From: VAXT01 sp963774625
GTDB lineage: Bacteria > Actinomycetota > Thermoleophilia > Gaiellales > Gaiellaceae
Length of the DNA stretch: 64,000 nt
Direction of reading: 5' to 3'
Assembly: GCA_963774625.1 (NCBI GenBank)
Contig: CAVZFQ010000013.1
Span: forward strand, 1,488,001 to 1,552,000
Shown here: one piece after another, positions 16,321 through 25,955 of the stretch
Numbering within the stretch: position 1 is the stretch's first letter
How the letters are laid out: every line of letters begins with the position of its first letter
Position numbers and translations under genes: made by a program
Notes under the pieces: model-generated
Databases searched by the model: none
What the model saw: the letters and a program-made list of their open reading frames with translations, nothing else
Told to the model about the DNA's origin: nothing

Positions 16321-17439
16321 GTGGCCCCGACACAAGAAGCCCTGTACCGCGACATCGACCTCGACCTCTCCTGGTCGGAGCGCGACCTTCCCGAGCGCGA
16401 GCGCACGAAGCACGTCCATCGGTTGCACCCGTACCTGGGGAAGTTCGTGCCCCAGCTCGTGGAGGCGCTCCTGACGCGCCACTTGCCGCGGGCGCGAACC
16501 GTTCTCGATCCCTTCGCCGGCTCCGGCACGACGCTCGTCCAATCGCTCGAGAGCGGCCGCCGGGCGACCGGGGTCGACATCGCGGCCTTCAACTGCCTGC
16601 TGATGGACGTCAAGACGCGCACGTACAACCTCTTCGCGCTGGAGCGCGACCTCCGAGACGCACTGCGGCGCCTCGAGGGCTTCGACGGCCGCGCGCCCGT
16701 GCGACCGTCCCGTTACGTCAAGGCCTGGTTCGCACCACGCGCTGCCGAAGAGCTCCTCTTCTTCCGCTCGATCGTGGACGACTACGAGCACGCACAGGTG
16801 CTCCGCGTGGTTCTGACGCGGGCCGCACGCTCCGCCCGGCGCACGACCCATTTCGACCTCGACTTCCCGAAGGAGCCGCAGCGCGGGGAGTACTGGTGTC
16901 ACAAGCACCGGCGGCACTGCCGTCCGGTCGAGCGGGCCGAGCACTTCCTGCGGCGCTACGCGCTCGACACGCTGGCGCGCATCCACGAGTTCGCCCGCGT
17001 GCGGACGCGCGGCGGTGAGGCGACCGTTGTCCACGGCGACTCCCGGGACGCGGAGCTGCCGAGCGCGGACGGGGTCGTCACGTCACCGCCCTACCCAGGG
17101 CTCATCGACTACCACGAGCAGCATCGGTACGCCTACGAGCTACTCGGCCTGGACGATCGCCGCGAGCTCGAGGTGGGCGCAGCGGCGGCAGGGACGAGCA
17201 TCGCCGCCATTGCCGCCTACGTCGACGGGACCGCCGAGGCGTTCGCCAACGTCAGCCGCGTCCTCCCGCGACGCGCTCCCGTCGTGATCGTCGTCAACGA
17301 CCGCCGCGACCTCTATCCGCAGATTCTCGAGCGCGCGGGCCTCAGCGTCGAGACTCGGTACCAGCGCCACGTCAACCGTCGAACCGGTCGGCGCGCGGGC
17401 GAGTACTACGAGGACGTCATCGTGGCGCGGACCGGATAG
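16321..17439 (+). CDS. Orphan DNA N4/N6 amino-methyltransferase
   Basis: 372 aa. SAM-binding motif I VLDPFAGSGTT (residues 62-71) comes first. Catalytic motif IV VVTSPPYPG (about 254) is ~185 residues later, an alpha-like order with the target-recognition part between. SPPY rather than DPPY favours N4-cytosine methylation but does not prove it. The N-terminal HVHRLHPYLGKFVPQLVEALL segment is typical of this SAM-MTase group. No restriction nuclease is adjacent. It sits 24 bp after yraN and overlaps the convergent secreted gene by 23 bp. It could be a regulatory or chromosome-maintenance methyltransferase. Confidence 0.82.
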   Translation: MAPTQEALYRDIDLDLSWSERDLPERERTKHVHRLHPYLGKFVPQLVEALLTRHLPRARTVLDPFAGSGTTLVQSLESGRRATGVDIAAFNCLLMDVKTRTYNLFALERDLRDALRRLEGFDGRAPVRPSRYVKAWFAPRAAEELLFFRSIVDDYEHAQVLRVVLTRAARSARRTTHFDLDFPKEPQRGEYWCHKHRRHCRPVERAEHFLRRYALDTLARIHEFARVRTRGGEATVVHGDSRDAELPSADGVVTSPPYPGLIDYHEQHRYAYELLGLDDRRELEVGAAAAGTSIAAIAAYVDGTAEAFANVSRVLPRRAPVVIVVNDRRDLYPQILERAGLSVETRYQRHVNRRTGRRAGEYYEDVIVARTG

Positions 17440-18394
17440 CCAACGGCGGCGGGGGTGGCCCTGGCGACTCCCGATCCTCGGCGCGAAAGATGTCCCAGAT
17501 GTTTCGCCCGCAGCGAACGCGGTCGAAATAGACGTCGGTGATCGTGGGCGTTGGGCCCTTCGGAGGCCGCACGCTCGCGTAGGTGACGTCCGCGTCGTAG
17601 CCGTTCGGTAGCGCCAGCAGCACCTCGGCGACTCCGGCGAGAGGTGCCTTGACGAGCTCCACGTACTTGCCGCACCCTCGGTTGCTGCGGATGTAGTACG
17701 CCGTCCCGGTGGCGGTGACCGACGGGCTGTAGACGACCTTCCCCGTGGGCACCGGCAGGATCGTCCTCGCGCCGGCGACGATGTCGTACCGGCGGATCTG
17801 GCAGCGCGGATGCGGGGAGCAGCGCACCCAGACCGCGTAGTTGCCGCTCACCTGGCCGGCGCTCAGGAGCCCGTTCTTGTTCTGGAGCTTGTCGAGGACG
17901 CGCACCTCGCCGGTGACCAGGTTTCGGAGGATCAGAATTTGGATGTTCCGGGTGTAGACGAGCCCACGGCTGTAGAGCAGCCAGTCGCCGGAGATCGTCC
18001 CGCAGCACTCCCAGCGGTTCGTGTTCACGCCGCGAGGCAGCGCGACATGCCGGCGAGTCGACAGGTCGAAGAGGCGCAGATCCGAGCGGTTCGCTTCCGC
18101 GCCGCGTATGAGCTGGTAGACCAGCCGCGAACCGTCTGTGCCTCCTGTGTACCCCTGCGTGTTCCGCGGATTGACCTTGAACGCGCGCTCGGTGCCGCGC
18201 TGGGCCCAGACGTCCAGCAGGCTGCCGCTGTCGTTCTCACGGCTCTTCGTCCAGGCGAACCACTCGCCACCGGCTGCCGGAGCCAGCTCGCTGCGCGAGG
18301 TCGTCTTGACCGGGATCGGTGCCACCACGGCCGCCGAAGCAAGTCCACCGAGGAGAAAAGCCGCGCCTACCGCGAGGCTCGAGGCCTTCAGCAC
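17417..18394 (-). CDS. Secreted beta-propeller-like (TolB-type) protein
   Basis: 325 aa with an N-terminal signal peptide (hydrophobic AVGAAFLLGGLASAAVVAPI). The rest has WD/TolB-like strand repeats (DGSRLVYQLI, SGDWLLYSRGL, SGNYAVWVRC, GTAYYIRSN) separated by turns, and Cys pairs (ECC, C..RC). It ends in a Pro-rich PPPPPLAIRSAPR without the PASTA-like tail of its neighbours. Function unknown; it probably acts outside the membrane. Confidence 0.65.
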   Translation of the reverse strand: MLKASSLAVGAAFLLGGLASAAVVAPIPVKTTSRSELAPAAGGEWFAWTKSRENDSGSLLDVWAQRGTERAFKVNPRNTQGYTGGTDGSRLVYQLIRGAEANRSDLRLFDLSTRRHVALPRGVNTNRWECCGTISGDWLLYSRGLVYTRNIQILILRNLVTGEVRVLDKLQNKNGLLSAGQVSGNYAVWVRCSPHPRCQIRRYDIVAGARTILPVPTGKVVYSPSVTATGTAYYIRSNRGCGKYVELVKAPLAGVAEVLLALPNGYDADVTYASVRPPKGPTPTITDVYFDRVRCGRNIWDIFRAEDRESPGPPPPPLAIRSAPR

Positions 18395-18403
18395 ACCGAC
18401 AGG

Positions 18404-19945
18404 CTAACGCCGTCCGCGGCTGACGACCAGGTTCACCCGGAAACCAACCCGTGCTCTCGTCCTGGCCCTAGCCGACTGGGAGATCACGCGTCCGCGTCGA
18501 ACGCGCTTCGAGCGCACGTGCCGGACACGGCCGACCCGGCAGCGCGCGGCAGTGATCGATCGTCGAGCGACGGCGAGCTTCCTCCACCGGACGTTTGGCA
18601 CCACGCATCGCGCGGGCGGGGGCGCGGGTGGAGGAGCGGCAACCGTCGGCTCGTGGATGAACACGTCGCTGAACCCGTTGGTGTCGGCGGAGACCAGGCT
18701 CACGGCATCGGACTCGAACGCGACGACGGCGCCGGTCCCGCTGACGGCCGGCCTGACGCTGTCGCCGCTCGCCTGCGTGCCGCCGTTCCCGACGCTCACC
18801 CTCGTCGTCGCGCCGCTGCGGCGGTCGTGAACGAAGACGTCGGAAGCGCCGTTCGAGTCGCCGCCGACCAGGGTCGACGCCTCCGAGTAGAACGCGACGA
18901 AGCGGCCGTCGGCTGTGATCGACGGCCTGAGGCTCGCCCCGTTCGCCTGCGCCCCGCCGTCGTCGACGCTCACGCGGGTGGTCAGGCCGTTTTGCCGGTC
19001 GTAGACGAAGACGTCACGGGCCTCGTTCGTGTCGCCCCAGATCAGGAGCCAGGCATCCGAGTCGTAGGCGACGATTCGCCCGTCGGCGCTGATCGCAGGC
19101 GCGAGGCTGTCTCCTTCGACCTCGGTTCCGTCGCTGTACACGCTGACCCGGCTCGTGGTGTTGTCCTGACGGTCGCGCACGAAGATGTCGGCCGATTCGT
19201 TCACGTCTCCGGCGACGAGGTTCGCGGCGTACGAAGAGAAGGCAACAAAGCGCCCGTCGTCGCTGATCGCCGAGCCCAGGCTGTGAATGTTTCCCTGGTC
19301 GCCGGCGGTGCTGACGCTGATCCTCGTCGTCGTGCCGGTCTGGCGATCGTGCAGGAAGACGTCACGTGCGAAGTTCGTGTCTCCGCTGACCAGATTGGTC
19401 GCGTCCGAGACGAAGGTGACGAAGCGGCCGTCCGCGCTCAGCGCCGGCGCGGAGCTGCTTCCGTTCGCCTCGGCCCCGCCGGTCGCGACGCTGACCCGTG
19501 TCGTCGCGCGGCTCTGTCGGTCGTGGACGAAGACGTCGCTCGTGTTGTTTGCGTCTCCGGGGACGAGGTTCGACGCGTCGGAATGGAACGCGACCATGCG
19601 CCCGTCTCGGCTCACCGCGGGGGCGAAGCTCTGGCCGTTGGCCTGCGTCCCTGCGCTGTCGACGCTGACCCGCACCGTCGTGCCGGCCTGGCGATCGCGC
19701 GCGAAGACGTCTCTGGCGTTATTGGTGTCGCCTGCGACGAGGTTCGTTGCGTCCGAGTAGAACGCGACGATCCGGCCAGCGCCGTCGATCGCCGGCAGCA
19801 GGCTGTGACTGTCCGCCTGCGCGCCGCCGCTGCCGACGCTGATCCTGGCCGTCGCTCCCGGCCCTGCACTTGCGCCAGGCAGCAGAACCAGCGCGAGCAA
19901 GCCGCTCGTCGCCAGCACCTTCAGGTCAATCCGATGCCCTCCCAC
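18404..19945 (-). CDS. Secreted TolB/WD40-like repeat protein with PASTA-like tail
   Basis: 513 aa with a signal peptide (ATSGLLALVLLPGASA). Seven or so blades of about 58 residues follow, each with a DGRxVAFxSDAxNLVxGDTN motif followed by a DVFVHDRQ-type motif and TRVSV: a beta-propeller of the PD40/TolB class. After a short Pro/Ala linker comes a Cys-containing PASTA-like tail (CVVPNVRWRKLAVARRS, CRVGRVR, VISQSARA, FRVNLVVS). Probably secreted and envelope-associated. 9 bp separate it from the next downstream gene. Confidence 0.72.
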   Translation of the reverse strand: MGGHRIDLKVLATSGLLALVLLPGASAGPGATARISVGSGGAQADSHSLLPAIDGAGRIVAFYSDATNLVAGDTNNARDVFARDRQAGTTVRVSVDSAGTQANGQSFAPAVSRDGRMVAFHSDASNLVPGDANNTSDVFVHDRQSRATTRVSVATGGAEANGSSSAPALSADGRFVTFVSDATNLVSGDTNFARDVFLHDRQTGTTTRISVSTAGDQGNIHSLGSAISDDGRFVAFSSYAANLVAGDVNESADIFVRDRQDNTTSRVSVYSDGTEVEGDSLAPAISADGRIVAYDSDAWLLIWGDTNEARDVFVYDRQNGLTTRVSVDDGGAQANGASLRPSITADGRFVAFYSEASTLVGGDSNGASDVFVHDRRSGATTRVSVGNGGTQASGDSVRPAVSGTGAVVAFESDAVSLVSADTNGFSDVFIHEPTVAAPPPAPPPARCVVPNVRWRKLAVARRSITAARCRVGRVRHVRSKRVRRGRVISQSARARTRARVGFRVNLVVSRGRR

Positions 19946-19990
19946 GCCCTCTGGTCAATCGTGACACGAAGGCCGAAAATTTACGAGCGG

Positions 19991-22310
19991 TTAGCGGCGC
20001 CCGACTCGCAAGTTGACCCTGAAGTTGACGCGCCGGACCGAGCCGCCCCGCGGGCTCTGCCCGACGACCTTGCCGACGCGCCTGGAGCGCACCCTGCGCA
20101 CGGTGCCGACTCGGCAGCGCCGCGCCCGAATCCGTGCTTTGGCCGTTGCCAGCCGTAGCCCGATCACGTTCGGCACGCGACAGCGAGCCGGCGGTGGGGC
20201 CGGAGGAGGCGGCGGCGGAGGCGGAGGTGGCGGTGGCGGTGGCGGTGGCGGCGGCGGTGGCGGTGGCGGTGGTGGTGGTGGTGGTGGTGGTGGTGGTGGT
20301 GGCAGCGGAGGCCCGTCGACGATCGTGCCGGTTCCGTTCCGCATGATCGTCCCGCTCGTGTTGGCCGAGAGGAGCAGAGAGAACGTCTCGTCCGCTTCCG
20401 CAACCGCATCGGAGAAGATCGGCACGACCACGAGCTCGACGCGATCACCCGGAGCGAACGTGACGTCCTGGGAAACCGGTGCGTAATCCAACCCGCCCTG
20501 AGCAGTCCCGTTCGCGGTTGCCACGTGCACCGTCACCGGCACGCTCTCCTCGCTCGCGAGCCTGACCTCGAACACCGCGTTCGTCGTCCCCGAACCGGTT
20601 TCCGTGACCTGGACATCGTTGGCCGAGATCTCCGGCCGTTCGCAGAGGGCAACGAGATTCATGAAAGAAGTCGGCTGGTCGTACACCTGGCACCCGATCC
20701 GCCGAGAAAGGAACTCGAGCGAGTTGTTGTTCATGAAGACGGCGTACGGCGCGGCGTCGCGTGCCAGGTCGGCATCGATCTCGGCGAACGCCTGCTCGCG
20801 GGCGGGACCGTTCGGCAGCAGCTGGGCCGCATCGATGCGGTCGTTGAAAACAGGGTCGTCAAAGTAGGCGGAGTTGACGTTGTTCGTCGGCCTGATCGAG
20901 TCCCCGTCTGCGAGCATGATGAAGGCCCAGGGGTCGATGAAGTCGGCGAAGTTGCCCGTGCAGTTCGCGAGGTCGAACGGCTCGCCCCGCGTCCCAACCT
21001 TCGTGAAGCACAGAGCAGTCGGGAAGGTCTGGATCTGGGCGTCGATGCCGATCTCGAGCAGGTTGTTGCGGATGATCTGGGCGATCGCCAGGCACAGCCC
21101 GGTGCTGCACGTGTAGAAGACGGCCGGTTGCAGTGGATCTCCGGGCTGCCAGTCTGCGAGCAAGCGGGCCTGGGCGATGTCGGGGCCGTCCAGCGGATAG
21201 ATGTCCTCGTCGACGAAGCCGGGCACTCCCGGCGGAATGAGCTGATCGGACGCGGGCCCGGCTGCGTAGCCGCGCTGCGCGATGATCGCCGGGCGGTCGA
21301 TCGCAAAGTTGACGGCCTTCCGGAGATTGACGCGCTCCGGGTGCTGGAAGAGTGGGCGCTCCGTGTTCATCGACAGGTGTCTGATCGACGGCGAAGAGTT
21401 CGCAAACCACTGCTGCAGGCCGTGCGCGGCAGCTTCGCTGTTCGGGCCGTACAGCGTGTCGAGCTCTTGATGCGCGGCAGCGGGGACCGGTCCGTAGTCA
21501 GTCGTTCCGGTCTCGATCCTGCTGGCGGATCGTCGCGAGCGGCAGGCCGAATCCGTACTGGATCGAGCTCCAGCGCCGTGGTCGCGGGCCGGTGTAGTCG
21601 GGGTTCGGGAGCAGGGTGCCCGATCCGCTGGACCCCCAGGTCCAGGACGAGATGTAGTACGGCCCGGCCGAAGGCACCGGCGCCTGCACGCCGTCCGGAT
21701 TGATGGGGAGGGAAGTCGGTACGGCGCACGAGAACTGCATCGCAAGCCGCGCCAGGAAGTCGCCCGAGGGCTCCACCAGCGTGATGCTCAGGACGTTTCC
21801 GCTGGCAACGATCCCGGTGATCGTTGGCTCAGAGCCGTTGATGTATTCCTGCGCCCCGGCGATGTCGAGGTAGAAAAACTGCCCCGGCGAGGCCATCGAC
21901 GGATGCAGGAGCCGCTCAAAGGTGTACTTCATGCTCGCCGCCGTCACGACGCCCGTCGCAGGTGGCGAGAAGAAGTAGTCGTTCCTGATCTGGAAGGTGT
22001 AGGTGCGCCCGTCCGCGGAGATGGTCGGCATCGCCGCAGCGATCTCCGGCTGCAGGCGTGAGCCGGCCGGCGGCGGCAGGTCGGGGTTCCTGACGAGCTT
22101 GGCGCACGTCGCGTTCTCTAGCTGCCAGCTCACGACGTAGTACGCGAGCGCGGGATCGACGTAGTCGATGTTCGTGTCGAACTCGATGCGCAGCGGGCTC
22201 GAGCCGGTTCGTTCCGCCGCGGCAGGGGCTGCGGCGAGACTGGTGACTAGGGCGATGCACAGTGGAAGGAGCACCGTTGGCGCCCACCTCCGAGCCGCAT
22301 TTGCCCTCAC
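19991..22310 (-). pseudogene. Extracellular solute-binding protein (SBP_5) - Calx-beta - PolyPro - PASTA fusion, frameshifted
   Basis: GTG at 22310 with a strong AGGAGG upstream starts a signal peptide and the N-terminal lobe of a peptide/nickel-type binding protein (LRIEFDTNIDYVDPALAYY, TYTFQIRNDYFFSP). Near 21520 the frame breaks (CGCCAGCAGGATCGAG, probably one extra G) and continues as LDTLYGPNSEAAAHG ... RKAVNFAIDRPAI, the C-terminal lobe. After it come a Calx-beta domain (DVQVTETGSGTTNAVFEV to DETFSLLLSANTSGTI), about 35 prolines, and a PASTA-like tail CRVPNVIGLRLATAKARI. No ABC permease neighbours exist. The fusion is unusual; the break may be a sequencing error. Confidence 0.75.
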
Positions 22311-22414
22311 GAGCCCTCCTGTCGCGTTTGGGCGCGGGATGTTGTCAGAACGCGCGTCATTTGTCACTACGTCGACTCTTTCCTTTGCAGATTTCTTACC
22401 TAGCGTCGTGACCC

Positions 22415-23866
22415 GTGCTGGCACGAACCGTCACCCACGCGGTCGTGGGCCTCGAGGCCCGCCGGGTCGAGGTCGAGGCGCACCTCCAGCGCGGAGTGCC
22501 CGGGTTCTCGATCGTCGGGCTCGCCGACCGCGCCTGCCAGGAGGCCAAGCACCGCGTGCGCAGCGGCATCGCGTCAGCGGAGCTCGAGTGGCCGATGCGG
22601 CGGATCACCGTCAACCTGGCTCCGGCGGGCCTGCGGAAGGAGGGCTCGGGCTTCGACCTGCCGATCGCGCTCTCGATTCTCGCTGCCTCCGGGCAACTGC
22701 CCCGCGATCGCTTACGAGGACACGCGGCGGTCGGCGAGCTGGGCCTCGACGGGCGGCTGCGACCGGTCGGCGGTGTGCTCGCCGTGGCCGAGGCGGCGCG
22801 GCGGGCAGGCTTCGAGCGCCTGCTGTGCGCGGCTCCGTCGGCGGCGGAAGCCTCGCTGGCCGGCATCGAACCGGTGCCGGTTCGCCATCTCGCCGAGGCG
22901 GCCGCGTACGTGCGTGGGGTGGCGGATCCCGAGCCATACGTCTCTGAGAACGGCCACGCCCCGGAGCCGACCTACCTCGATCTAGCGGACGTCCGCGGAC
23001 AGGAACGCGCCCGACGGGCACTCGAGATCGCTGCCGCCGGGGGTCACAACCTGCTCCTCGCGGGGCCGCCTGGAACCGGGAAGACGATGCTCGCGCGCCG
23101 GCTGCCCGGGATCCTGCCGGCGCTCGACGCGGAGGAGGCGATCGAGGTCACGCGCATCCAGTCGGTCGCGGGCCTGCTCGACCCGGAGCGGCCGCTGGTC
23201 ATGCGCCGTCCGTTCCGGTCGCCGCACTACAGCGCCTCGGTGGCCGCGATGGTCGGAGGCGGGCCCGGCATTCGGCCGGGCGAGGTGACGCTCGCGCACC
23301 GGGGAGTCCTCATGCTCGACGAGCTCGCCGAGTTCCAGCGCCCGGCGCTCGAGGCGTTACGCCAGCCGATCGAGGACGGCGAGGTGGCAGTCGCGCGCGC
23401 AGCCGGCCGAGCGGTGTTCCCGGCCCGCTTCCAGCTGGTCGCGACCATGAACCTGTGCCCGTGCGGTGCGCGTGGCGACCCGGCCGCGGAGTGCTCCTGT
23501 TCGCCGCAGCGCCTCGCCGCCTTCCGCGACAAGCTCTCGCGCGCGCTCCTCGATCGCTTCGACCTCGTACTCGCCATGCCCCGGCCGCGCGCTCAGGAGC
23601 TCGCTGCGGGCCCTTCCGAGCCGTCCGGGGTCGTGCGGACGCGGGTCGAGTCCTCGCGTGGCGGGCCGGCGGCCGAATGGGAGCCGTCCGCTGAGGCGCT
23701 CCTCGACCGCGCAGTCGAGCGGGTGCCGCTTTCGGGCCGTGGGCGGGCGCGGACGCGCCGCGTGGCGCAGACGCTTGCGGCGTTGGCGAGCGCGGAGCGG
23801 GTCGAGACGTCGCACGTCGCCGAGGCGCTTTCGTATCGCGCTCCGCGCGAGCTGGAGTCGTCGTGA
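22415..23866 (+). CDS. comM: Mg chelatase-like AAA ATPase YifB/ComM
   Basis: 483 aa. An N-terminal ChlI-like domain (GVPGFSIVGLADRACQEAK; ITVNLAPAGLRKEGSGFDLPIAL) precedes an AAA+ module: Walker A LLAGPPGTGKTM about residues 213-224, Walker B GVLMLDELAEF. A Cys cluster CPCGARGDPAAECSCSP is typical of this family. ComM is a branch-migration helicase in natural transformation. GTG start; the 104-bp gap to the divergent SBP gene holds both promoters. It overlaps dprA by 4 bp, as in many actinobacteria. Confidence 0.93.
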   Translation: MLARTVTHAVVGLEARRVEVEAHLQRGVPGFSIVGLADRACQEAKHRVRSGIASAELEWPMRRITVNLAPAGLRKEGSGFDLPIALSILAASGQLPRDRLRGHAAVGELGLDGRLRPVGGVLAVAEAARRAGFERLLCAAPSAAEASLAGIEPVPVRHLAEAAAYVRGVADPEPYVSENGHAPEPTYLDLADVRGQERARRALEIAAAGGHNLLLAGPPGTGKTMLARRLPGILPALDAEEAIEVTRIQSVAGLLDPERPLVMRRPFRSPHYSASVAAMVGGGPGIRPGEVTLAHRGVLMLDELAEFQRPALEALRQPIEDGEVAVARAAGRAVFPARFQLVATMNLCPCGARGDPAAECSCSPQRLAAFRDKLSRALLDRFDLVLAMPRPRAQELAAGPSEPSGVVRTRVESSRGGPAAEWEPSAEALLDRAVERVPLSGRGRARTRRVAQTLAALASAERVETSHVAEALSYRAPRELESS

Positions 23867-24845
23867 ACGAGCTGGCGCTGGCGGCTTTCGCCGCGGAGAC
23901 CGGCACACACCTGGTCGGCGAGCCGCGCGACCGCCGGTTCGCGGCCTTCGTTCGGAGGTTCGACGCCGCTGCCTACAGGGAGACGTTGAGTCGGGCCGGT
24001 GTCACGTGGTGCTCCCGCACGGCTCGCGAGTTCCCGCCGCTGCTCCGCTCGATCCACGATCCGCCCGCCGGGCCTGTTCGTGCGCGGAGCGGCGGAGGTG
24101 GAGCTGCTGCGCAGGCCTGCAGTCGCCGTCGTCGGAGCCCGCTCCTGCTCGCCGTACGGAGCGCAGGTCGCCCGCATGCTGGGGCGGGAGCTCGCGGCCA
24201 CCGGGCTCGTCGTCGTCAGCGGGCTCGCCCGCGGCGTCGACGGCGAGGCGCACCGCGGCGCGCTCGAAGCCGGAGGAGCGACGGTCGGTGTCCTCGGCTG
24301 CGGGGTCGACCGCGACTATCCCGCGGCGCACAGAGAGCTCGCCGCGCGCATTCGCGAGTCCGGGCTCGTCGTCGTCCGAGTACCCGCCGGGAGTGGAGCC
24401 TGCCCCATGGAGGTTTCCGGCCAGGAATCGGGTCATCGCCGGCCTCTCGAGCGTCACCGTGGTCGTCGAGGCGCGCGAGCGGAGCGGCGCCCTGATCACC
24501 GCCGACCTGGCGCTCGAGGAAGGCCGCGAGGTGTTCGCCGTTCCGGGTGAGATCACCTCGGCGCTCTCGGCCGGGACGAACGATCTGCTTCGGCTCGGAG
24601 CCACTCCGCTCACGACGAGCAACGACGTGCTGGAGGTCTTCGGGATCGAAGTCGGCCCGGTCGCCGACCCGGACCTGAGCGAGGAGGGCCAGAAGGTGCT
24701 CGCTCGGGTGCGCGACGGCCCTGCCGGAGTCGACGAGCTCGTGCGCGCAATCGGAGCCGAGGCCGGCGCGGTCGCGACGGCTCTCACGGAGCTCGAGCTC
24801 GCGGGTCTCATCGTCCAGGGCGAGGGGGTGTACCGGGCGCACTAG
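23863..24845 (+). pseudogene. dprA: DNA-processing protein DprA with two frameshifts
   Basis: Three successive frames together give one DprA. They are MNELALAAFAAETGTHLV to PPLLRSIHDPPAG (frame 1), then LFVRGAAEVELL and VAVVGARSCSPYGAQVAR to GCGVDRDYPAAHREL (frame 2), then EYPPGVEPAPWRFPARNR to the C-terminal winged-helix part (frame 3). Breaks near 24075 (GCCGGGCCTG) and 24381 (GTCGTCGTCC) are each explained by one extra base. All Rossmann-fold motifs are intact, so sequencing error or recent inactivation are both possible. DprA loads RecA on incoming ssDNA and pairs with comM. Confidence 0.85.
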
Positions 24846-24848
24846 CAT
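24843..24848 (+). promoter_or_regulatory. -10-like hexamer for leaderless oxidase gene
   Basis: TAGCAT, overlapping the dprA stop, is 6 bp before the ATG at 24855; no Shine-Dalgarno is visible. Same geometry as rplS and the second lepB. Confidence 0.35.
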
Positions 24849-24854
24849 CGGCGC

Positions 24855-25955
24855 ATGACCTCTTACTGGCTCGAGGAGCCCGCCGCACCGAGGGCCAAGA
24901 ACCGGCTCGAGGGCTCGGTGGACGTTGCTGTGGTCGGCGGTGGTGTCACTGGGTGCGCGGCGGCACTCGTCGCCGCGCGTGGCGGCTTGCGCGTGCGTCT
25001 GCACGAGGCTCGAGAGATCTCGTCGGGAGCCAGCGGCCGTAGCGGTGGGTTCGCGCTGCGCGGAGGAGGAACGCTCTACGACGCTGCCCGCCGCGAGCTG
25101 GGGGCGGAGCGCGCCAAGCAGTATTGGCAGTTCACCGAGCGCGCCCTGGATCACCTCGAGGAGCTTGCCGGCGACGCCCTACGCCGAAACGGAAGCCTGC
25201 GAGTCGCGGTCGACGAGGGCGAGCGCGCCGAGCTCGAGCACGAGTACCGAGCATTGCGCGAGGACGGCTTTGCCGCGGACCTGGTCGACGGGCCGTTCCT
25301 CGGCGGGATCCGCCACCCCACGGACGGCTCACTCCGACCCGCGCGCTGGGTGCGCAGGCTTGCCGCGCTGGCTGCCGACGCAGGTGCAGACCTGCGCGAG
25401 CAGAGCCGCGTCGAATCGCTCGACGAGCTGAACGCCGAGCACGTCGTCATCGCCACTGACGGGTACACGCGGGGTCTCCTGCCACGTCTCGACGAGGTCA
25501 TCGTCCCGGTGCGCGGCCAGGTGATCGCCACCGAGCCGCTGTCGCGCCGCCTCTTCGACTGCCCGCACTACTCCAGGCACGGTTTCGATTACTGGCAGCA
25601 GACCGACGACGATCGTCTCGTCGTTGGAGGCCGGCGCGACACCCAGGCCGACCACGAGTTCACTGCCGAGGAGACGATCACCGAGCCGATTCAGCGCGAG
25701 CTAGAGACCTTCGCGGCCGAGCTGATCGGCGAGCCGCCGAAGATCACGCATCGCTGGGCCGGCCTCTTCGGCCAGACACCGGACCTCATGCCGCTCGCCG
25801 GACAGGTCCCGGGTCACGAGGGCGTCTGGGTCGCGGCCGGCTACTCGGGTCACGGAAACGTGCTCGGCCTGGCGTGCGGTGAGCTCGTGGCGCAGGCCAT
25901 CCTCGGACGGCCTGCGCCAGAGCTCGAGCTCTTCGATCCTGCGCGGCTGCTCTAG
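24855..25955 (+). CDS. DAO-family FAD-dependent amine/amino-acid oxidoreductase
   Basis: 366 aa. An N-terminal Rossmann FAD motif VAVVGGGVTGCAAALVAARGG is followed by SSGASGRSGGFALRGGG, the pattern of PuuB-like and glycine oxidase-like flavoenzymes. HVVIATDGYTRGLLP and IVPVRGQVIATEPL lie mid-protein, with WAGLFGQTPDLMP and VAAGYSGHGNVLGLACGELVA at the end. It probably oxidises an amine or amino acid to imine and H2O2; the substrate cannot be assigned. It is followed by two minus-strand VOC genes with a 4-bp 3' overlap. Confidence 0.85.
   Translation: MTSYWLEEPAAPRAKNRLEGSVDVAVVGGGVTGCAAALVAARGGLRVRLHEAREISSGASGRSGGFALRGGGTLYDAARRELGAERAKQYWQFTERALDHLEELAGDALRRNGSLRVAVDEGERAELEHEYRALREDGFAADLVDGPFLGGIRHPTDGSLRPARWVRRLAALAADAGADLREQSRVESLDELNAEHVVIATDGYTRGLLPRLDEVIVPVRGQVIATEPLSRRLFDCPHYSRHGFDYWQQTDDDRLVVGGRRDTQADHEFTAEETITEPIQRELETFAAELIGEPPKITHRWAGLFGQTPDLMPLAGQVPGHEGVWVAAGYSGHGNVLGLACGELVAQAILGRPAPELELFDPARLL

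Noticed and set aside
16321..18394. Restriction-modification system around the methyltransferase
   Set aside because: Neither neighbour has nuclease motifs of a restriction enzyme; yraN is a core gene and the downstream gene is a secreted propeller.
20134..20448. Poly-Gly, poly-Val or poly-His readings opposite the proline tract
   Set aside because: Complementary and shifted readings of the CCx proline codons of the gene at 19991-22310; the PASTA-like tail follows only in the proline frame.
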